A DNA stretch of 57,296 nucleotides from Methylotenera sp. (lineage in GTDB: Bacteria; Pseudomonadota; Gammaproteobacteria; Burkholderiales; Methylophilaceae), in NCBI GenBank assembly GCA_030652995.1, contig JAUSAG010000028.1, positions 1-57,296 on the forward strand, written 5' to 3'. Shown in pieces: positions 9,741-19,367 of this stretch. Position 1 is the first letter of the stretch. Each line of letters begins with the position of its first letter. The notes under the pieces are model-generated. The model did not search any database. It saw only the letters and a program-made list of their open reading frames with translations, and was not told where the DNA came from. The translations under genes and the position numbers were made by a program.

Positions 9741-10058
9741 CTACGCAAATGCCTCAGTCGCCTGACCAGACATTAAAATTGCGGTGTGTAAATGTGCTTG
9801 AGCGCGATCTTTAGTGTAATTAGTCAACATACCCAAAATTGCACTGTCATCAAACCGAAAGCGCGCTAACATCATATTGGTGCTGCTAAGCTTAACAAGT
9901 TGCAAATTACTTAAACCCTCAAGTAAATCTGCAATCTCTTTACTGATACCTAATCGAAAAATTGCGGTGGCTTTATCTGAACGGATAAGTTGTTGCGCCA
10001 ACATTAAATAGTTGAGGTTGGCGTCTTTAATTTCCGACATCAAATCTATTTCATTCAT
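9741..10058 (-). CDS. flhD: Flagellar master regulator subunit FlhD
   Basis: 105 residues from ATG at 10058, which begins MNEIDLMSEIKD and gives the usual family length with GGGA six bases upstream. In-frame upstream starts exist (ATG at 10118, GTG at 10136) and would add 20 or 26 residues with no strong ribosome site, so the exact start is uncertain. The core NLNYLMLAQQLI, AIFRLGI and RFRFDD match FlhD. It is followed by flhC after about 30 bp and forms the heteromeric activator with it. Confidence 0.92.
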   Translation of the reverse strand: MNEIDLMSEIKDANLNYLMLAQQLIRSDKATAIFRLGISKEIADLLEGLSNLQLVKLSSTNMMLARFRFDDSAILGMLTNYTKDRAQAHLHTAILMSGQATEAFA

Positions 10059-10188
10059 TTTTGTTCCCGATTCTTTAATTTTTGCATCTGTTAAAAACGT
10101 ACTATCTTGGTTAGACATACTTTGAGCTTTTAACACATACTTAACAATTGAGAACCTTCGGTTTTTTGCGTAAGTGGCACAGACGCAA

Positions 10189-10223
10189 ACACGTAGGTGT
10201 TTGTCTTACAAACACCTACGTGT
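10189..10223. promoter_or_regulatory. Perfect 16-bp inverted repeat upstream of flhD
   Basis: The arms ACACGTAGGTGTTTGT and ACAAACACCTACGTGT are perfectly complementary and separated by only CTT. It lies 53-130 bp upstream of the possible flhD starts. There is no T-run on either side, so it is not a typical terminator. It could be an operator or a stable hairpin in the flhDC leader RNA. Confidence 0.7.
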
Positions 10224-10725
10224 GGCTGGTATATATTGAGTATTCTGTTGTATTTATTCACCATGCAAATTAAATAGAACAGTGTTTTTATTGTATAAAA
10301 GATTAGCTTTTAATATTTATCCTAAAGTTTTTTGGGTGTTTGCCGTTATTACCTAACCATCAGCAATAGCGTCTGCAATCAATAATACAATTACAACATC
10401 ACCTAACATAAATCTAGTATCGGCAGCGATTCAATAAACTTTAGGGTGTTTAGCAAAATAATTAAAAATAAATTCAAAATAAACCATAACCAATTGTTTA
10501 TATTACAAAAATAAATTTAAATTATTTTTATAATTTCTAAAAACAACACTGCAACAAGAGACTTATCAATAAATTACGTCTCGTCGCTTCAAGAAAAGGC
10601 GGCTTTCACCCTTTTATTCCAAAGATGCAATTACATCGTTTCAACTAATAATGGCTACCATTCGGTATAAAACCCAGCTTATTTTTCACTAAATAACTAG
10701 GGCAACTTAAAAAACGGGAATCGTC
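10224..10725. other. Non-coding spacer between flhDC and flhB
   Basis: Very AT-rich, about 500 bp, with no credible reading frame. It should hold the divergent promoters of flhDC and of the flhB operon. I could not assign a -35/-10 or an FlhDC box with confidence. Confidence 0.5.
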
Positions 10726-11928
10726 ATGGCTGAAGATAGCGATTTAGAGAAAACAGAACCGGCCTCGCCCAAACGCATAGAAAAGGCGCGTGAAGAAGGT
10801 GATGTGCCCCGCTCACGTGAGCTTGCGACGCTTACTGTGCTACTCGCCGCTGGCTTAAGCATGTTAATGATGAGTGAGCATCTGAATCAATCATTAAAGA
10901 CCTCTATGAGCGAGGGCTTGCGTTTTGATCGCGCGATGGCCTACGACCCTATTTTATTGCTCATGAAAATCGCGAGTAACATTTATGAGTTAACGTTAGC
11001 ATTTAGCCCACTCGCAATAATTTTAATGATCGTTGCCATTGGTTCGCCCGCACTGATTGGCGGATGGAATTTTAGTGAAAAAGCACTTGTGCCTAAATTT
11101 AGTAAGATGAATCCGTTACAAGGCATCAGCAATATGTTCTCAAAAAACTCCGCCATTGAGCTTGTCAAATCTGTGGCTAAAACTTTTTTGGTGGGGACTG
11201 TTGCTTATATGGTGGTTTCAAATGACATGGAGGCCATCCTTTCGCTTTCATTATTACCGGTTGCGGCTGGTATTTCACAGATGGGTGACTTACTGTTATT
11301 TGGATTTTTATCTATTGTGAGTGCATTGGTTTTGATTGCTGCGATTGATGTGCCGTTTCAGCTATATAACTATGCAGAAAAACTCAAAATGACCAAAGAA
11401 GAAGTCAAGCAAGAATCTAAAGAGTCTGAAGGCAATCCTGAAATTAAAGCTAGAATTCGTCAGCAACAGCGTGAGATGGCAAGACGCAGAATGATGTCTG
11501 AAATTCCGAATGCCGATGTTGTGATTACCAACCCAACACACTATGCAGTAGCGATTAAATATAAAGAAGATGGCATGCGTGCCCCGGTAGTCGTGGCTAA
11601 AGGCGCTGATGCGGTTGCGTTGAAAATTCGCGAAATTGCAGCAGAAAACAATGTGCTTACGATTGAATCTCCAAAGCTGGCGCGTGCCATATTTACCCAC
11701 ACTGAACTAAACGCCGAAATACCGGAGGCGTTATTCTCAGCCGTGGCTGAAGTTTTGGCTTATGTGTTTCAAATGCGTATCTTTAAAAAAGATGGCGGTT
11801 TGCGTCCGGAAATTCCAAATGCATTACCTGTCCCCGATGTGCTTGATCCGCATAGCTTAATGCCAGCCCCTAGTATGATTAATAATGCCGCAGATGAAGA
11901 CGCTAATGAGTTAGGGGTATTGGCCTAA
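10726..11928 (+). CDS. flhB: Flagellar type III export protein FlhB
   Basis: 400 residues. Four membrane segments lie in the first 215 residues, followed by the cytosolic domain with the autocleavage motif NPTH (ITNPTHYAVAIKY, about residue 267), which controls the switch of export substrate. The N-terminus EKTEPASPKRIEKAREEGDVPRS is the family signature. The stop overlaps the flhA start by one base (TAATG), giving translational coupling. First gene of flhB-flhA-flhF-flhG-fliA-motC-motD. Confidence 0.97.
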   Translation: MAEDSDLEKTEPASPKRIEKAREEGDVPRSRELATLTVLLAAGLSMLMMSEHLNQSLKTSMSEGLRFDRAMAYDPILLLMKIASNIYELTLAFSPLAIILMIVAIGSPALIGGWNFSEKALVPKFSKMNPLQGISNMFSKNSAIELVKSVAKTFLVGTVAYMVVSNDMEAILSLSLLPVAAGISQMGDLLLFGFLSIVSALVLIAAIDVPFQLYNYAEKLKMTKEEVKQESKESEGNPEIKARIRQQQREMARRRMMSEIPNADVVITNPTHYAVAIKYKEDGMRAPVVVAKGADAVALKIREIAAENNVLTIESPKLARAIFTHTELNAEIPEALFSAVAEVLAYVFQMRIFKKDGGLRPEIPNALPVPDVLDPHSLMPAPSMINNAADEDANELGVLA

Positions 11929-14006
11929 TGAACTCATTTAACCTACCAGCATGGATGAACAATTTCGGCAGTCGCACCGTTGCGGCACCGCTTATCATCA
12001 TATTGTTATTATCCATGATGATTTTGCCGTTACCGCCAATCGCGTTGGATGTGCTATTTAGTTTTAATATCGCACTCTCCATTATGGTATTGCTCATTGG
12101 CTTGCAAACCACTAAAGCGCTGGATTTTATCGCGTTCCCTACCGTGCTGTTGGTAACCACGATGCTGCGTTTATCTTTAAACGTCGCCTCAACACGCGTT
12201 GTGCTAACAGAAGGCCACACGGGGCCTGACGCTGCAGGCAAGGTCATTGAAGCCTTTGGGCATTTTTTGATCGGTGGCAACTACGCTGTCGGTATTGTGG
12301 TGTTTATCATTTTAACAATTATCAACTTTACTGTTGTAACCAAAGGTGCTGGTCGTATTGCTGAAGTTGGCGCCCGCTTTACCTTGGATGCCATGCCTGG
12401 CAAACAAATGGCAATTGATGCTGATTTAAACGCAGGGTTGATCGGTGAAGATGAAGCCCGTCGTCGGCGCACGGAGGTTGGTCAGGAGTCTGAGTTTTAT
12501 GGTGCCATGGATGGTGCCAGTAAATATGTGCGCGGTGATGCTGTGGCAGGTATTTTAATCACCATTATCAATATTGTAGGCGGTTTAATTGTAGGCATGG
12601 CGCAACATGATTTAGCGTTTGGTGACGCGGTTAAAATTTATACGTTACTCGCGATTGGTGATGGCTTGGTTGCACAAATTCCATCCCTTATTATCTCTGT
12701 AGCAGCCGGTGTGGTGGTATCCCGCGTTGCAAACACTGAAGATATTGGTGGTCAGTTGATGACTCAGTTGTTCTCTAACCCAAAAGTCATCTATGTCACC
12801 GCAGGCATTATCGGCGGTATGGGCGTTATTCCCGGCATGCCTAACTTGGCATTTTTAACACTCGCTGCCGTACTAACTGGCATGGCTTACATGACTAGTG
12901 AGCGCCAAAAAGTAGCGGCTGTCGAACCTGATGTTATGGAAAAAGTAGAAGCGCCCACAGAAACTGAAGAAGCCAGTTGGGACGATGTCACCCCTGTAGA
13001 TATTGTAGGGCTTGAAGTAGGTTACCGCTTAATTCCATTAGTTGATAAATCGCAAGGTGGTGATTTACTTAAACGCATTAAAGGTCTGCGCAAAAAATTT
13101 GCACAAGAAATCGGCTTTCTCGCCCCTACCGTGCATATTCGCGACAACCTAGAGCTAAGGCCATCTGGTTATCGCATTACGCTCAAAGGCGTAGAAATAG
13201 CCAGTGGTGAATCTAACTTTGGTCAGTTTCTAGCGATTGACCCTGGCATGGTAACAGGTGCTTTGCCTGGGCAAATCACAACCGACCCAGCATTTGGCTT
13301 GCCTGCGGTATGGATTGATGCCAGCATGCGCGACGGTGCGCAAAGCATGGGCTACACCGTGGTGGATGCAGGCACTGTAGTTGCTACGCATTTAAATCAT
13401 ATTATTTCGATGCATGCAGCTGAATTATTGGGTCGCCAAGAAGTGCAGTTATTACTTGATCACGTCAGCAAAGAGTCACCCAAACTGATTGAAGACCTGG
13501 TACCAAAACTGCTTTCTTTATCTGTAATTCAAAAAGTACTGCAAAATTTATTAGCCGAAGGCGTACATATTCGCGACATGCGCACGATTGTGGAAACCCT
13601 GTCTGAATACGCAAGCCAGACACAAGATACCAGCGAACTCACCGCACTTGTCCGCGTTCAACTTGGCCGCGCGATTGTTCAGCAGTTATTCCCTACTGGC
13701 AATGAAGTAACGGTAATGACACTGGACAACAATCTTGAGCGTTTACTAATGCAAGCGATGCAATCCAGCACAACTGGATCAGCCATTGAGCCGGGCATGG
13801 CTGAAACTTTATCAAGACAAGCTGAAACTGCGGCAAAGCAGCAAGAGCAAATGGGATTTACGCCTGTATTACTAGTAGCAGCGCCACTCCGGGCTGCACT
13901 GTCTAAATTTTTGCGCCGTGCGGTGCCACACCTTCGTGTGCTGTCACATGAAGAACTACCAGATTCAAAAACCATACGCGTCACTAGTCTTATTGGAGGT
14001 TCATGA
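11928..14006 (+). CDS. flhA: Flagellar type III export protein FlhA
   Basis: 692 residues. The first half has about eight membrane segments with the FHIPEP-type loop (RIAEVGARFTLDAMPGKQMA). The second half is the cytosolic nonameric ring domain that docks chaperone-substrate complexes. Usual family length. Overlaps flhF by four bases. Confidence 0.98.
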   Translation: MNSFNLPAWMNNFGSRTVAAPLIIILLLSMMILPLPPIALDVLFSFNIALSIMVLLIGLQTTKALDFIAFPTVLLVTTMLRLSLNVASTRVVLTEGHTGPDAAGKVIEAFGHFLIGGNYAVGIVVFIILTIINFTVVTKGAGRIAEVGARFTLDAMPGKQMAIDADLNAGLIGEDEARRRRTEVGQESEFYGAMDGASKYVRGDAVAGILITIINIVGGLIVGMAQHDLAFGDAVKIYTLLAIGDGLVAQIPSLIISVAAGVVVSRVANTEDIGGQLMTQLFSNPKVIYVTAGIIGGMGVIPGMPNLAFLTLAAVLTGMAYMTSERQKVAAVEPDVMEKVEAPTETEEASWDDVTPVDIVGLEVGYRLIPLVDKSQGGDLLKRIKGLRKKFAQEIGFLAPTVHIRDNLELRPSGYRITLKGVEIASGESNFGQFLAIDPGMVTGALPGQITTDPAFGLPAVWIDASMRDGAQSMGYTVVDAGTVVATHLNHIISMHAAELLGRQEVQLLLDHVSKESPKLIEDLVPKLLSLSVIQKVLQNLLAEGVHIRDMRTIVETLSEYASQTQDTSELTALVRVQLGRAIVQQLFPTGNEVTVMTLDNNLERLLMQAMQSSTTGSAIEPGMAETLSRQAETAAKQQEQMGFTPVLLVAAPLRAALSKFLRRAVPHLRVLSHEELPDSKTIRVTSLIGGS

Positions 14007-15400
14007 TGAACATTAGACGATTTTTTGGCAAAAACTCTCGCGAAGCACTCAGCACAGTGCGTAAAGAATTAGGCGATAACGCCGTGATTCTCTCAAACCG
14101 CGCAGTGCATGGTGGCAATGAGATTATGGCGTTTAGAGAAGAAGACATGGATGCTTATGTCAATAACGAAACGCCTGTAAACCATGTGCAGGAGTTTAAT
14201 TACGCACAAACTGAAAGCCGTGAAGAACCCACGACATTGCTATCGCTTTTAAATAAAAATAATCGCGTACAGGCACCTGAGGTAACTGCGCAAAAAGTCG
14301 AGCATATTGCTCAAGCAAATCAGCTCGCGAGCGATTTATATACGCCTAAAGTTGACGTGCAAGCCGCACCTCAACAAGAAACAACATCCACAAAAAAACA
14401 TGCGCGTGAACAGTCAGCCACTAACCAACAGATGGCGTTTATGCTGAGTGAAATGCGTAATATGCGTAATGTGATTGAATCACAACTCACCGCCATTTCA
14501 TGGGGTAATATCCAGCAGCGCGAGCCGGTAAAGTCTGAAGTATTAACAACATTATTAGCCGCTGGTTTTAGCCCTGCTTTATCCAGATATTTAGCTGAAA
14601 AATTACCTTCGAATTTGGATAGCAAAAAAGCCACAGCATGGGTTAAATACATCTTGGGCAGAAACCTAAACACCATTGAAAATGAAACTGAGGTGTTAGA
14701 CCAAGGTGGCGTGTTTGCTTTAATTGGCCCAACAGGGGTTGGTAAAACTACCACCACAGCAAAGCTAGCCGCACGTTATGTAATGAAATATGGGACCCAA
14801 AACCTAGGCTTAATCACCACGGATGCCTACCGCGTTGGCGGACATGAGCAATTGCGCATTTACGGCAAAATACTTGGGGTGATGGTACATGCAGTGAAAG
14901 ATGAAGCCGACTTAAAAATCGCACTCAACGAACTTAAAAACAAGCACACCATACTAATTGACACCGTAGGCGTCGGCCAGCGCGACCGCATGGTAACGGA
15001 ACAAATTGCCATGCTATCTGGCACTAAAACGCCTATTAAAAAACTATTGTGTTTAAACGCAACAAATACCGGTGAAACATTGACCGATGTGATTCAAGCT
15101 TACAAAGGCAAAGGGCTAGATGGTTGCATTATCACCAAATTAGACGAAGCGGCCACCATCGGTAGCGCTCTGGATGTGATTATTAGAGAGAAGTTACAAT
15201 TGTTTTACACCGCTAATGGGCAACGCGTGCCGGAAGACATCCACGTAGCGAATAAATTAGATCTGATTCAATTGGCGCTTAATTTAAAGTCTGCTAGCCA
15301 TCAACCATTTCAATTTTTAGATGAGGAAATACCATTCATCATGGGCAACACAGTCAGCACAGCAAATTCACTTCAGTTAGCGGAGGTTAGCCATGTCTAG
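14003..15400 (+). CDS. flhF: SRP-family GTPase FlhF
   Basis: 465 residues. A basic N-terminus (MMNIRRFFGKNSREAL), a low-complexity linker, an N domain and a G domain with P-loop GPTGVGKTTTTAKLAA (about residue 242), G3 as DTVGVGQRD and G4 as TKLDEA. FlhF sets the place and number of flagella together with FlhG. The G3 element has Val where DTAG is usual. A start three bases later (14006) is equally possible. The 3' end overlaps flhG by eight bases. Confidence 0.95.
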   Translation: MMNIRRFFGKNSREALSTVRKELGDNAVILSNRAVHGGNEIMAFREEDMDAYVNNETPVNHVQEFNYAQTESREEPTTLLSLLNKNNRVQAPEVTAQKVEHIAQANQLASDLYTPKVDVQAAPQQETTSTKKHAREQSATNQQMAFMLSEMRNMRNVIESQLTAISWGNIQQREPVKSEVLTTLLAAGFSPALSRYLAEKLPSNLDSKKATAWVKYILGRNLNTIENETEVLDQGGVFALIGPTGVGKTTTTAKLAARYVMKYGTQNLGLITTDAYRVGGHEQLRIYGKILGVMVHAVKDEADLKIALNELKNKHTILIDTVGVGQRDRMVTEQIAMLSGTKTPIKKLLCLNATNTGETLTDVIQAYKGKGLDGCIITKLDEAATIGSALDVIIREKLQLFYTANGQRVPEDIHVANKLDLIQLALNLKSASHQPFQFLDEEIPFIMGNTVSTANSLQLAEVSHV

Positions 15401-16223
15401 CTTTCAAAATGATCAAGCCGCTGGCTTACGTCGTATTATGGCCACACCCAAGCCTAGAATCGTGTCGATTATTTCAGCAAGCGCTACACAAAATCAGCCT
15501 CGACTAATGAGCAATTTAGCAGCCTCTATCATGAGCCAAGGCAATGATGTGTTAGTGGTGCATGCTTCTCATGAATCGCGTGAAGCTGATTATGAAGTCG
15601 ATAAACTCCCCTCTTTGCTAGAAGTTACCTGTACAAAAACGTCCGTGCAGCATGCTACAAAAAAGGTTAAGCTCGGCTTCTCTGTAGCAAAGTTAATGCC
15701 TAAAGACCTATTAACCAAGCCTATGGATACTGACGCCAGCACACCGCTTAATCACGCGTTTAATCTGCTGGCACAGTCGTATGAAATCATACTCGTTGAT
15801 GCCACACTCAATACACAGCAAGTATTGCCGCTAAAAATACTCAACGAGAGTGAAATAATTATTCAGCTCAACCGTAAACCTGAATCCATCACCCAAGCCT
15901 ACACCCTCATTAAACATATTTGCAGTGAGCTTGGCAGACGCTCTTTTGGCATTATTGTGGATGAAGCAACGGATGCCCAAGCGCAAATTGTGTTTCGTAA
16001 TATATCGCAAGTTGCAAAGCGCTTTATGCAAATTGAGCTTGAATACTTTGGTGCTGTGCCAACGGACGACCATTTAAGCCGCGCAACCAAGCTTGGACGC
16101 TCGGTGATTGATGCATTTCCGTTAGCCATTGCCTCAACTGCACTGAAACAAATTGCACAACGCCTAGACTTCAAGCATGATTACGCTTCCAACATGAAGA
16201 CGGCATCGCAATCGCTAAACTAA
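15393..16223 (+). CDS. flhG: FlhG/FleN-like MinD-type protein with degenerate P-loop
   Basis: 276 residues. The position between flhF and fliA and the N-terminal motif DQAAGLR (residues 7-13), which in FlhG activates the FlhF GTPase, identify it. The fold of a MinD/ParA ATPase is recognisable (IVSIISAS start, LVVHASHES, IILVDATLN, FGAVPTDD). However the deviant Walker A loop, normally KGGVGKT, reads ASATQNQPR: it lacks both lysines and the glycines. The second catalytic region is also altered (VDATLN in place of DTGAG). It probably cannot bind or hydrolyse ATP in the normal way (inference). The frame is intact, so it is unlikely to be a simple pseudogene. Confidence 0.88.
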   Translation: MSSFQNDQAAGLRRIMATPKPRIVSIISASATQNQPRLMSNLAASIMSQGNDVLVVHASHESREADYEVDKLPSLLEVTCTKTSVQHATKKVKLGFSVAKLMPKDLLTKPMDTDASTPLNHAFNLLAQSYEIILVDATLNTQQVLPLKILNESEIIIQLNRKPESITQAYTLIKHICSELGRRSFGIIVDEATDAQAQIVFRNISQVAKRFMQIELEYFGAVPTDDHLSRATKLGRSVIDAFPLAIASTALKQIAQRLDFKHDYASNMKTASQSLN

Positions 16224-16232
16224 AGAATTTTT

Positions 16233-16967
16233 ATGTACACAGCGCACGGAAAAAAAGACCAAAAAGACGAGTTGCTCAACCAACATGCGATCTTAGTTAA
16301 AAAGCTTGCTTACCAGCTGAAGGCCAAACTCCCGCCAAGCGTGGAGCTTGATGATTTAATTCAGGCTGGCATGATGGGTTTACTGGATGCGGTGAACCGG
16401 TACGAAGACACACATGGGGCGCAATTTGAAACCTATGCCGCACAAAGAATTCGTGGCTCTATGTTAGACGAACTTCGTAGCTCAGATTGGCTACCGCGCA
16501 GTATCCGTAAAAACATGCGCGATGTTGAGCATGCCATCAGCCAGCTTGAGCAACAACTCGGCCAGCCGCCTAGCGAAGCTGACGTTGCAAAAAAACTGAA
16601 CCTATCCCTTTCCGATTACCACGGCATGCTAGGTGATTGCAGTGGTCACCAATTAGTGTATTACGAAGACTTTCACGACACCGATAGTGGCGAGCATTTT
16701 CTGGATCGCTTTCAAACTGATAACGCTAACGACCCCATTAAAGGTTTGTTGGTCAGTGACTTTCGTGATGCCTTAATTGCCGCTATTGACGCCCTACCAG
16801 AGCGAGAAAAACTTCTTATGGGGCTCTACTACGAACAAGAGCTTAATTTAAAAGAAATCGGCGCGGTAATGAACGTGTCTGAATCACGCGTATGTCAACT
16901 ACATAGCCAGGCCGTAGCCAGGTTACGCGCACATTTAAGAGAGAAATCATGGACTGGGGTAGCGTAG
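16233..16967 (+). CDS. fliA: Flagellar sigma factor FliA (sigma-28)
   Basis: 244 residues. Sigma-70 family member without region 1. Region 2 has LDDLIQAGMMGLLDAVNRYE and FETYAAQRIRGSMLDELR; region 4 has the helix-turn-helix LKEIGAVMNVSESRVCQLHS near the C-terminus. It reads late flagellar and chemotaxis promoters. Starts nine bases after flhG and overlaps motC by 19 bases. Confidence 0.97.
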   Translation: MYTAHGKKDQKDELLNQHAILVKKLAYQLKAKLPPSVELDDLIQAGMMGLLDAVNRYEDTHGAQFETYAAQRIRGSMLDELRSSDWLPRSIRKNMRDVEHAISQLEQQLGQPPSEADVAKKLNLSLSDYHGMLGDCSGHQLVYYEDFHDTDSGEHFLDRFQTDNANDPIKGLLVSDFRDALIAAIDALPEREKLLMGLYYEQELNLKEIGAVMNVSESRVCQLHSQAVARLRAHLREKSWTGVA

Positions 16968-17689
16968 CCGGCATCATTATCGCCCTCGCAGGTATTCTGC
17001 TTGGGCAAGCAGCTGAAGGTGGGCACATTAGCTCACTGATGCAGCCTGCCGCTTTGATGATTGTATTGATGGGGACTTTTGGTGCTGTGTTATTACAAAC
17101 CAACCCAAAAACTTTTATCGCTGGACTTTTAATGATTCGCCAAATATTCAGGCTACCCGTTGACGATAGAAAAGCACTTGCAGTACGCACCATTGGCTGG
17201 AGTACTTATGCACGCAAAGAAGGCATTTTTATGCTGGAATCACACCTGCGCAGAGAAACTGACCCTTATGTGATTAAAGGCTTAAGACTCATGATTGATG
17301 GCACGCCACCAGAAAAAATACGTGAGATTATGGCAATTGATATGTATTTTCATGAAATGCACCTACGTAATGCAGCTAAAATTTGGGATGCTGCCGGCGG
17401 CTACGCCCCAACCGTAGGTATTTTAGGAGCGGTGCTGGGGCTCATTCATGTCATGGAAAATCTTTCTGACCCTAGCAAGCTAGGTAGCGGCATTGCGATA
17501 GCTTTTGTCGCTACAATTTATGGCGTTGGGTTAGCTAACCTTGTATTTTTGCCTATTGCTGGAAAACTTAAAGCCCACATACAAAATGATATGAAACGCC
17601 GTGAAATGTTGCTTAACGCATGGGTATCGATTGCCAATGGCGACCACCCAAGAATTGTTGAAGAACGCCTTGAAGCGTACTTAAAATAA
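16949..17689 (+). CDS. motC: Second stator subunit A, MotC (MotA/PomA family)
   Basis: 246 residues, the shorter MotC/PomA length compared with 286 for MotA in this window. Four membrane segments, two N-terminal (about 4-20, 33-50) and two after residue 140, with the proline-containing motif GYAPTVGILGAVLGLIHVM. Overlaps the end of fliA by 19 bases, which implies translational coupling. Its partner motD follows after 14 bp. Confidence 0.93.
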   Translation: MDWGSVAGIIIALAGILLGQAAEGGHISSLMQPAALMIVLMGTFGAVLLQTNPKTFIAGLLMIRQIFRLPVDDRKALAVRTIGWSTYARKEGIFMLESHLRRETDPYVIKGLRLMIDGTPPEKIREIMAIDMYFHEMHLRNAAKIWDAAGGYAPTVGILGAVLGLIHVMENLSDPSKLGSGIAIAFVATIYGVGLANLVFLPIAGKLKAHIQNDMKRREMLLNAWVSIANGDHPRIVEERLEAYLK

Positions 17690-17703
17690 CTGTTTAAAAA
17701 ATC

Positions 17704-18522
17704 ATGATTAGAAGAAAACCCTTTGATGATGACGATGACAACCCAGACCGCTGGCTGATTTCGTATGCTGACTTCATCACCTTGTTATTCGCATTTTTTG
17801 TGGTGATGTACGCGATTTCATCCGTAAATCAAGGCAAATATACACAACTTACCACCTCTATGGGCACCGCATTCAGTGGCGACGGTGCATCAGGCCTCAA
17901 TCAAAACAGCACGCAAAAAGGCTTAGGCGCTGAAGGTAAAATTAAAGGTCAACAAACCTCCTTGATTAAACCCCTGCCACTATCGCATCTTTACAGTGAA
18001 AAAGTGCGTAGAGAACGCGAGTCCATGACCAGCATGGGCATTGATTTATCTAACACGTTATCGCCATTGATTAGTGAGGGCAAAGTTCGTGTTATCCAAA
18101 ATAACCGAGGCATCAGCATAGACATTCACGACAGCTTATTATTCAACCCAGGCTCTGCTGATTTATCAGCTACCGCAAGTAGCATCATGGGTGAAATCGC
18201 CACCTTAATTAAAGACAACCAACGCGCCATTCAAGTAGAAGGGCATACCGACAACATCCCTATTCACAACGATATATTTTTCTCTAATTGGGAGCTTTCG
18301 GCAGTAAGAGCAAGCAGCGTCGTCAGAATGCTAAGCAGTGCAGGCATTGCAGACGCACGCCTGAGTGCGCTCGGTTTTGGCTCATCTCAACCCATTAGTG
18401 AAAATGAAACGCCAATTGGTCGTGCTAAAAACCGTCGCGTATCTATCATGATTTTGTACGAGTCACAAAATCGAGATGACTCATCACAAATCATCTCACC
18501 ACAAAAAACTGGAAGTCCTTGA
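17704..18522 (+). CDS. motD: Second stator subunit B, MotD (MotB family)
   Basis: 272 residues. Acidic N-terminus (FDDDDDNPDRW), one membrane segment with the ion-binding Asp23 in SYADFITLLFAFFVVMYA, then an OmpA-like peptidoglycan-binding domain (EGHTDNIPIH, NWELSAVRA, NRRVSIMI). Together with MotC it forms a second stator set alongside MotAB. Last gene of the flhB operon, followed by a hairpin terminator at 18593. Confidence 0.94.
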   Translation: MIRRKPFDDDDDNPDRWLISYADFITLLFAFFVVMYAISSVNQGKYTQLTTSMGTAFSGDGASGLNQNSTQKGLGAEGKIKGQQTSLIKPLPLSHLYSEKVRRERESMTSMGIDLSNTLSPLISEGKVRVIQNNRGISIDIHDSLLFNPGSADLSATASSIMGEIATLIKDNQRAIQVEGHTDNIPIHNDIFFSNWELSAVRASSVVRMLSSAGIADARLSALGFGSSQPISENETPIGRAKNRRVSIMILYESQNRDDSSQIISPQKTGSP

Positions 18523-18592
18523 TTCACAAACACGCTTACGACTGAGATTAAAACAAACTAGCGTGCATCAAAAGCATGCTTGTAAAGCGAAA

Positions 18593-18622
18593 AAACCCAG
18601 CCACTTCACGTGTGCTGGGTTT
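18593..18622. terminator. Intrinsic terminator between motD and the PepSY gene
   Basis: Arms AAACCCAGC and GCTGGGTTT with a short loop, flanked by an A-run on the left and ending in TTT. It can serve the convergent motD and PepSY transcripts. Confidence 0.75.
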
Positions 18623-18675
18623 AATTGAAGCTTAATTGCTTATGGTTTAGATTTCATAAAACAATTGATTCAAAA

Positions 18676-19203
18676 TTACTCTTTACCGATTTGATACACT
18701 TCTAAGTTATTTTCAACAATTTTACCTGTTGCAACATCCACTTCAACTTTGTACTCTTTGCCATCAGCTGCTTTAATATCAAATTCGTACGATGCTTTAC
18801 CCTCTGATTCAAGTTCATACTCTGTTTCAACCACAGTACCTTGGCGTGCTGCTAATGCGGTAGCTTTAGCATCAGCTTCACTTACTTTAACAAGCGCTTT
18901 AAATCTAGCGTCATCCGATTTAACTTCTTCTTCCACTTCAGTTATTTTGCCTGATTTAGCATCACACTCAACATCCCAAGATGTACCATCTGCTGATTCA
19001 ATATCAAATTCATAAACACCAGATTTACCCTCATCTTTAAACTCAAGCTTTACAATCGTACCATCGTGTTTTGATAAAGCGGCATTAACGCATTTACCTA
19101 AATTATCGTGTGACTTTGGTTTAAAGCTTTGATGACCTGCAACTGCTGTATTTGCAAAAAATGCTGCTGCTATTAAGGTAGCGCCCACCGTTAAACGAAA
19201 CAT
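18676..19203 (-). CDS. Secreted protein with two PepSY-like repeats
   Basis: 175 residues with a clear signal peptide (cleavage after about ANTAVAG). The rest is two PepSY-like repeats of about 70 residues, each with a YEFDI(E/K)(S/A)ADG core followed by a D-x-x-(S/T)-GKI segment, at about 60-95 and 130-165. PepSY proteins are usually periplasmic and act as inhibitors or sensors; this one has no protease domain. AGGAG precedes the ATG. Upstream at 19331-19367 lie two copies of the motif that I propose as an activator site, but without a sigma-54 promoter. Confidence 0.8.
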   Translation of the reverse strand: MFRLTVGATLIAAAFFANTAVAGHQSFKPKSHDNLGKCVNAALSKHDGTIVKLEFKDEGKSGVYEFDIESADGTSWDVECDAKSGKITEVEEEVKSDDARFKALVKVSEADAKATALAARQGTVVETEYELESEGKASYEFDIKAADGKEYKVEVDVATGKIVENNLEVYQIGKE

Positions 19204-19330
19204 ATTAATCTCCTATTATTATTGAATAAAAAAAATCAAAAAAACACGTACTAAAAACACGTTAATTTTACTGAATTATTTTACCTAAAAACTCTATGTA
19301 TTTGATTGCATTTACAAAATTATTACATTT

Positions 19331-19367
19331 TGGTTGTAATAAACCAATTTTTGGTTGTAGTAAACCA
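19331..19367. promoter_or_regulatory. Two tandem TGGTTG-N5-AACCA sites upstream of the PepSY gene
   Basis: Sites at 19331-19346 (TGGTTGTAATAAACCA) and 19352-19367 (TGGTTGTAGTAAACCA), start to start 21 bp, with a 5-bp gap between them, so half-sites alternate each helical turn. The same motif is upstream of four other units here. No -24/-12 element towards the PepSY gene was found. The remaining spacer 19368-19576 shows no gene. Confidence 0.65.
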
